NCBI GenBank assembly: GCA_041391365.1 | Contig: JAWKOC010000003.1 | Location: 372,001-436,000, forward strand | Direction: 5' to 3' | DNA: 64,000 nucleotides | From: JAGRAX01 sp041391365 | Lineage (GTDB): Bacteria; Bdellovibrionota_G; JALEGL01; JAGRMV01 | Shown here: positions 59,194 to 64,000 of the stretch, in pieces | Layout of the letters: every line of letters starts with the position of its first letter | Position numbering within the stretch: position 1 is the first letter of the stretch | Made by a program: the position numbers and the translations under genes | Notes under the pieces: model-generated | Told to the model about the DNA's origin: nothing | Database searches by the model: none | The model's input: only the letters and a program-made list of their open reading frames with translations

Positions 59194-59886
59194 CTATGGA
59201 CTTTCGCTGAGCTCTTTTTTCAAAGTCATGCGTTGGATCTTGTTTCGTTTGAGTTCATTTCCGATCCAACGTCGAAACTCATCGGTTCGAGTTTCTTTGA
59301 TCAAATCTTCCTTCACATCGTTTTTGATTTCAAAATAGGGTTTCCCTGCAAAACGCTCATCTTTGTATTTCTGATAGTGTTCAATGGTTTTTGGATCATC
59401 AATTTTGGACCGAGTGGGCAAATGCTCACGAATGAACTGTCGAAATCTCCACTGGCGTTCAAAAAAAAGAGTGATTCTTTTTTCGGAAATATCCCAGGTT
59501 CTTAAGAAATTTTGCCAACTTTGGTCATTGAATGCGTTTCGGATCTTTAGAAAATTTTGATGGATTTCGGTTTGGTCCAATGGAATGAACAAGTTGTTGC
59601 TTTTGACATACTGAAGGGAAACTTCTCGCTCCAAAAAAGAAAGAAGATCATTTTCCAACTCTTCATCAAACCAAGAAGAAGGCAAGCTCAAGACCATGTT
59701 ACCTTTTTCAAGGTTTTGCAACACATGGTACATTTCAATGTCATAGAGACTATAGATGTTTTTTTGGGTTTTTACGATGATTTGATCCCGAACATGGAGC
59801 CCCATGATGGGAAGAAGTGCACATAAAAAAAAGACAAAAGAAAATAGCTTACGTGTCTGGATTTTGTTCCTGGTGGGTTTCCCCAT
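59194..59886 (-). CDS. Exported SurA N-terminal-domain-like protein
   Basis: A protein of about 230 aa. A basic N-terminus and hydrophobic run (FSFVFFLCALLPIMGL) form a signal peptide or anchor. The following IIVKTQKNIYSLYDIEMYHVLQNL resembles the 'vn...It..dl' opening of SurA/parvulin chaperones, and the all-helical remainder fits a SurA N-domain. No PPIase domain is present. ATG 59886 overlaps the spoVR end by 38 bp. An upstream ATG at 59913 is possible. Placement between spoVR and rimI says little about its role. Confidence 0.6.
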   Translation of the reverse strand: MGKPTRNKIQTRKLFSFVFFLCALLPIMGLHVRDQIIVKTQKNIYSLYDIEMYHVLQNLEKGNMVLSLPSSWFDEELENDLLSFLEREVSLQYVKSNNLFIPLDQTEIHQNFLKIRNAFNDQSWQNFLRTWDISEKRITLFFERQWRFRQFIREHLPTRSKIDDPKTIEHYQKYKDERFAGKPYFEIKNDVKEDLIKETRTDEFRRWIGNELKRNKIQRMTLKKELSESP

Positions 59887-61327
59887 CGTAGCGCAGTATC
59901 TTTTCTTTTTCATCGACCTTGGTTGCCAAATTAACAGGTCTCTTCCAGATTTGAAACAGATTTTTCAGCGTGTCCATGGCCCAGGGAATCTTCAAATCGA
60001 TTCCATCGTGTCGGTGGGAGAGCAGCAATTCGGATCGATTTTCAAAATTGGAATCCACCACAAAAATGAAAGGCTGTCCCCGGTTGGTCAGTGCATCAAG
60101 TACCCTGCGCTTCACAGTTTGGAAAGCTCGGGAAAAAATTTCGTATTGCATGGTTTTGGGGTTGTATTCAAAAGCGAAAATTTTATGTTTGAGGCAAAAT
60201 TCCTCGGTGAAGAATTCATCGATGAACATCACATCATTGTATACTTTGCGCACTTCAAAGATCTTTTCTCTTCCCAGGCCCGCTTGGGTGTCCCAGTTCT
60301 TTTTTTCGACCAAATCATTGCATTCATCAAATTCTTTTCCAAATTTTCCTTTGTTCCACCGATCCTCGATGTCGCGAAACAGTTCGATCCCAATTTTGTA
60401 CGGATTGAGTTGTCCAGGCTGCATGGCTAAGGTCCCCGAGTGATGATCAGCATAATCGATCAATTCAGAGGCTGTGAGAATGTTTTTGGTCATCATCTTG
60501 GAGTGCCAGTAGCTGGCCCAGCCTTCGTTCATAATCTTGGTTTGTGCCTGTGGGGCGAAATAATAGGCTTCCTTACGAACGATTGATAAAATGTCTCGTT
60601 GCCAGCTTTCCAAGGGAGCATGTTCGATCAAAAACAAAAGAGCGTCTTTGACAGGCTCGGCGGGATATTTTTTCTTCTGTGCCATTTTTTCTTCGAGCTT
60701 TCTTTTTTGATCTTCCAGAAATTCAGGCGGATTGATGTATCGATCCATGTAGTCTTTGCTTTTGAGTTTTTTGACTTCCATGGATACAGGTTCCGGATTT
60801 TTGTTGGTTCCCGGACGTTTGATGAAGACGGAATGGGGATCGATCAAGTTTTCCAACGACAAACATACATCCAAAAATCGCTCGACTTCATCGAAGCCAA
60901 CCTGGTCGATGTATCGACTGATGCGTGTGGCGTGATTGGCCATTTGATCGATCATTTTTCGGTTGGTTTTGGAAAACCAGTGATTGTTTTTGAAAAAATC
61001 ACAATGTCCATACACATGAGCCATCACCAACTTTTGATCAACCAAAGGGTTAGATTTGAGAAGGTAGGCGATGCAAGGATCGTTGTTGATCACCATTTCA
61101 TAAATTTTGGACAATCCGTATTCATACCCTTTAGAGAGTTGATCGTACTCCATTCCAAAACTCCAATGGGGATAGCGCGTAGGAAAACCACCAAATGCTG
61201 CCACTTGATTGAGTTCATCGAATTCTAAAATTTCGAAAATGGTTTCAAAAAAATCCAGCCCATATCCCCGGGCGATTTTTTCAATCGTTTCTTTGGCTTT
61301 GGCGAGTTCAATGGGCAAATTGGCCAT
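59849..61327 (-). CDS. SpoVR family protein (YcgB-like)
   Basis: A 492-aa protein. Family hallmarks: YPHWSFGMEYDQL, MVINNDPCIAYLLKSNP, MAHVYGHCDFFKNN, NEGWASYWH and HSGTLAMQPGQLNPYKIG. SpoVR-type proteins accompany PrkA and YeaH in non-sporulating Proteobacteria, where the module is linked to stationary-phase and nutrient stress. The start ATG follows the yeaH stop (TAAATG) with AAGGA upstream. Confidence 0.94.
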   Translation of the reverse strand: MANLPIELAKAKETIEKIARGYGLDFFETIFEILEFDELNQVAAFGGFPTRYPHWSFGMEYDQLSKGYEYGLSKIYEMVINNDPCIAYLLKSNPLVDQKLVMAHVYGHCDFFKNNHWFSKTNRKMIDQMANHATRISRYIDQVGFDEVERFLDVCLSLENLIDPHSVFIKRPGTNKNPEPVSMEVKKLKSKDYMDRYINPPEFLEDQKRKLEEKMAQKKKYPAEPVKDALLFLIEHAPLESWQRDILSIVRKEAYYFAPQAQTKIMNEGWASYWHSKMMTKNILTASELIDYADHHSGTLAMQPGQLNPYKIGIELFRDIEDRWNKGKFGKEFDECNDLVEKKNWDTQAGLGREKIFEVRKVYNDVMFIDEFFTEEFCLKHKIFAFEYNPKTMQYEIFSRAFQTVKRRVLDALTNRGQPFIFVVDSNFENRSELLLSHRHDGIDLKIPWAMDTLKNLFQIWKRPVNLATKVDEKEKILRYDGETHQEQNPDT

Positions 61328-62434
61328 TTATTTTCCTTTTCCCAAAAATGTTTTGATGGATTGCAAGATGTCGTCTTTGGAATCAATTTTGGATGTGATC
61401 ATATGATCAAATTCTTTTTCGGATTTGAAATTTTTTTGCAAATCCTTGATGAATTGTCCTGAACCGTATTGAGACTCTACTTGTCCATATCCAAACATAT
61501 TGACAAGTGGAAGGAGTTCATTTTTGAGAATTTTCACACAAATGTTGGTGTCTTCGGCAGACCAGTTGTCTCCATCCGAAAAATGAAACACATACATGTT
61601 CCATTCACTGGGATCAAAATGATTTGTCAATATGTGATGACACAGTTTGTAGGCAGAGGAAATGATGGTCCCGCCAGATTCTTTGGTGTGATAAAACGTT
61701 TCTTGATCGACCTCTTTGGCTGCGGCATCATGAATGATGTAGCGGGATTCGATGCCTTTGTATTGTGATCGAAGCCAGGTATCAATCCAAAAACTTTCTG
61801 TCCGTACGATGTCTTTTTGCTCTTGGCCCATGGAACCAGACACATCCATGATGTATACGATTACAGCATTGGAAACCGGTTGCGGAATTTCTTTCCAAGA
61901 TCGATAGCGTTTGTCATCCCGAATGGGAATGATGACTGGATCATTTGCATTGTAACTTCCGCTGACGATTTGTCGTTTGAGGGCTTGACGATAGGTTCGT
62001 CGAAAATGCTTGAGAGACTCCGGACCTGTGGGTCGAACGCCTGTGTAGCGATACTTTGGGCTATCTAGTTTTTGTTTTTGTCCTTTGGGCTCGATGCGAG
62101 GCAGTTCCAACTCTTCTCCCATGATCTGAGCGAGTTCCTCCATGCTTACATCGACCTCCAAAACATGGCGGCCGGCACCCGAGCCTGCTTTTCCCTCACC
62201 CGGTTGACCGACGGAATCGCCTTCTTTTCCTTCGCCTTGTCCCACACCACCCTTTTTTTCATGATCGAATTCAAAATGTGGGAGGTTGATTCGTGGCAAG
62301 GGGATGGAGACATAATCCTTCCCTTGCTTGCCGATCATTTCACCCGACGACATGTATTTTTTCAAATCTTGTTTGATTTTTCCGCGGATGATTTCCTTGA
62401 AACGGCGATAGTTCTGGTCAATCTTCAATGCCAT
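61328..62434 (-). CDS. YeaH/YhbH (DUF444) family von Willebrand A-like protein
   Basis: A 368-aa protein. Basic N-terminus (NYRRFKEIIRGKIKQDLKKY), a glycine/glutamate-rich low-complexity stretch at about residues 62-88 (GGVGQGEGKEGDSVGQPGEG), then a vWA domain with MIDAS motif YIMDVSGSMGQEQ, TIISSAYKL and FHFSDGDNWS. Works with PrkA and SpoVR in a conserved but poorly understood stress module. 57 bp after prkA. Confidence 0.94.
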   Translation of the reverse strand: MALKIDQNYRRFKEIIRGKIKQDLKKYMSSGEMIGKQGKDYVSIPLPRINLPHFEFDHEKKGGVGQGEGKEGDSVGQPGEGKAGSGAGRHVLEVDVSMEELAQIMGEELELPRIEPKGQKQKLDSPKYRYTGVRPTGPESLKHFRRTYRQALKRQIVSGSYNANDPVIIPIRDDKRYRSWKEIPQPVSNAVIVYIMDVSGSMGQEQKDIVRTESFWIDTWLRSQYKGIESRYIIHDAAAKEVDQETFYHTKESGGTIISSAYKLCHHILTNHFDPSEWNMYVFHFSDGDNWSAEDTNICVKILKNELLPLVNMFGYGQVESQYGSGQFIKDLQKNFKSEKEFDHMITSKIDSKDDILQSIKTFLGKGK

Positions 62435-62491
62435 GAAATCGTGCTACCCCTATCTCTTGCGTGGTGAAAGCAAAGCTTCCGTAAAAAGAGA

Positions 62492-64000
62492 TTAGGATTT
62501 TCCTTTCGCATCTCCACGAGCAAAAATAGACGCCACAAAATTGAGAACGTCGGTCGCAGAGGTTTCGTCATATCCATAGTTGTTGATCAAACGTTGTTTG
62601 ACGATGTCAATTTTTTGTTGTGTGTCTTTGTCGACCACAGAAGAAACCAAGCTTGTGAGTTTGATGGTATCTTTTTGGTCTTCAAAGAGTTTTAACTCCA
62701 AAGCTTTGTGCAAACGTTCGTTGGTTTTGTAGTCGAACGACTTGTTGTCGACAGCCAAGGCTCCGATGTAGTTCATGATCTCTCTTCGGAAATCATCTTT
62801 TCGCGATTCTGGGATGTCGATCTTCTCTTCAATCGATCTCATCAAACGCTCATCAGGTTCTTCATCTGCTCCTGTGTAAGGATTTCGGACGCGTTCGCTT
62901 TGCGTGTAAGCTTTGATGTTGTCGATGTAGTTTGCGCAAAGTTTGGAAATCGCATCTTCATCAGCACAAATGGCGCGTTGAACTTCATTTTTCACGATGT
63001 CTTCATATTCATGTTTGACCGTGTTGATCAGTTCTCTGTATTTTTTTCGAGCTTCTTCGTTGGCAATCAATGAGTGATGTTTGAGACCAGAGTCAAGCTC
63101 ATTGAGAACCATAAAGGGATTGATGCTGTGTTTGTTTCGATCGTCCACAAGGGCGTTGGAAATCTTGTCCTGTACATAGCGAGGTGAGATGCCTTCCATT
63201 CCCTCTCGATGTGTTTCTTTACGAAGTTCACGAATGTTTTCTTCGGTGTAACCAGGAAGAGAACGCCCGTCATACAGTTTCAATTTTTGTAGCAGCGTGA
63301 GATTGGCTTTTTTTGGTTCTTCCAAACGGGTCAACACAGCCCACATGGCCGCCATTTCCAAGGTATGCGGAGCCACATGTTTGGATCGAATGCGTTTGGC
63401 ATTGTAATCTTTTTTGTAGATTTTGACTTCTTCGGACCATTTGGTGATGTAGGGAATGTCAATTTTGACGGTTCGATCCCGAAGTGCTTCCATGAATTCG
63501 TTGTTTTGAAGTTTTTTGTATTCTGGTTCGTTGGTGTGACCAATGATGACTTCATCGATGTCGGTTTGTGGAAATTTTTTCGGTTTGACTTTGTGCTCTT
63601 GTGAAGCTCCAAGAAGATCATACAAAAATGCCACATCGAGTTTGAGCATTTCCACGAACTCAATCACACCACGGTTGGCGATGTTGAACTCTCCATCGAA
63701 ATTGAATGCACGAGGATCCGAGTCAGATCCATATTGCGCGATTTTTCGATAAATCACATCACCCGTCAATTCTGTGGAGTCCTGGTTTTTTTCATCTTTG
63801 GGTTGGAAGGTTCCAATTCCGATACGATCTTTCTCGGACAAGATCAGTCGTTTGACTCGAACGTGGTCAATGACTTTGGTCCAATCTCCATTGTAATGTT
63901 CCAAAAGTCGATTGTAGATGTATCGGCAGGCGGGGTTGAGATCACCTTCGACAAAAATTTCGTGTTCGCTTTTTCCACTTTCGTTGAGTTTGACCATGAC
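62492..64000 (-). CDS. prkA: PrkA-type serine protein kinase/AAA+ protein (partial, N-terminus off right edge)
   Basis: The frame is open to the last base of the window, and 502 codons are seen. Recognisable parts are EGDLNPACRYIYNRLLEHYNG, RIGIGTFQPKDEKNQDSTELTGD-type text, FDGEFNIANRGVIEFVEMLK, IIGHTNEPEYKKL, IDIPYITKWSEEVKIYKK and EGMEGISPRYVQDKISNAL, all typical of YeaG/PrkA. The Walker A should lie beyond the edge. First gene of prkA-yeaH-spoVR, whose products respond to starvation in enterobacteria and Bacillus. Confidence 0.95.
   Translation of the reverse strand, partial: VMVKLNESGKSEHEIFVEGDLNPACRYIYNRLLEHYNGDWTKVIDHVRVKRLILSEKDRIGIGTFQPKDEKNQDSTELTGDVIYRKIAQYGSDSDPRAFNFDGEFNIANRGVIEFVEMLKLDVAFLYDLLGASQEHKVKPKKFPQTDIDEVIIGHTNEPEYKKLQNNEFMEALRDRTVKIDIPYITKWSEEVKIYKKDYNAKRIRSKHVAPHTLEMAAMWAVLTRLEEPKKANLTLLQKLKLYDGRSLPGYTEENIRELRKETHREGMEGISPRYVQDKISNALVDDRNKHSINPFMVLNELDSGLKHHSLIANEEARKKYRELINTVKHEYEDIVKNEVQRAICADEDAISKLCANYIDNIKAYTQSERVRNPYTGADEEPDERLMRSIEEKIDIPESRKDDFRREIMNYIGALAVDNKSFDYKTNERLHKALELKLFEDQKDTIKLTSLVSSVVDKDTQQKIDIVKQRLINNYGYDETSATDVLNFVASIFARGDAKGKS

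Noticed and set aside
1..64000. CRISPR arrays, insertion sequences and rRNA genes
   Set aside because: No regularly spaced repeats, transposase motifs or rRNA signatures were found on reading the window.

Overview
The window is a stretch of a moderate-GC, Gram-negative bacterial chromosome, with a visibly AT-rich patch at about 39.0-42.5 kb. Many lipobox proteins, an outer-membrane beta-barrel, a BamE-like lipoprotein, twin PilT-type ATPases and TAT/Sec exports indicate a diderm with type IV pili. AddAB instead of RecBCD, a B558-type succinate dehydrogenase, a PPi-type phosphofructokinase and a PrkA-YeaH-SpoVR operon fit the former Deltaproteobacteria/Bdellovibrionota. That placement is an inference from gene content only.

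Layout. 0-5 kb: sdhCA (leftward), an LplT-like MFS carrier and a tandem pair of paralogous lipoproteins. 5-13 kb: a leftward S41 protease-addB-addA operon. 13-18.7 kb: a probably abundant outer-membrane barrel with a hairpin 5' leader and strong terminator, family-5 uracil-DNA glycosylase, lytic transglycosylase, PQQ-type sugar dehydrogenase, Ig-like lipoprotein, ferredoxin and ThpR. 18.8-23.1 kb: two PilT-family ATPases, then the preQ0/preQ1 operon queE-queD-queC-queF. 23.1-31 kb: subtilase, DUF2911 protein, and a signalling block (Hpt protein, ethylene-receptor-like membrane sensor plus separate histidine kinase, HiPIP, Cache-HAMP-PAS kinase). 30.8-38.2 kb: an oxidative-stress block: oxyR, ahpC, ahpF, an AAA/DUF4143 ATPase, msrB-msrA fusion and selO. 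Two identically spaced OxyR-type tetrads lie between oxyR and ahpC, one abutting the ahpC -35 element.

39.0-42.9 kb is an AT-rich accessory island: a Xre/RES toxin-antitoxin pair with a palindrome overlapping its promoter, a frameshifted unknown gene with an A8 tract at the break, and a dGTPase-like HD protein. It ends in a structured GC-rich spacer beside tRNA-Asn. 43-48.7 kb: a DUF1704 protein that has lost its HExxH site, guaB, a TetR/ABC1-kinase operon and a lipoprotein. 48.8-55 kb: guaA, followed by a 27-bp perfect inverted repeat, two lipoproteins and dnaE. 55-64 kb, leftward: orphan winged-helix protein, csp-cutA-pfk operon, and prkA-yeaH-spoVR followed by a SurA-N-like protein, rimI and pyrK.

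Themes. Redox defence (OxyR, AhpC/F, MsrBA, SelO) is concentrated in one block. Several pseudoenzyme-like variants occur (QueD without its cysteine, DUF1704 without HExxH, a PilT paralogue without its His box). Several genes have a -10-like element only 7-12 nt before a start codon that lacks a Shine-Dalgarno sequence, which suggests leaderless or nearly leaderless transcripts. No rRNA, insertion sequence or CRISPR array was seen.
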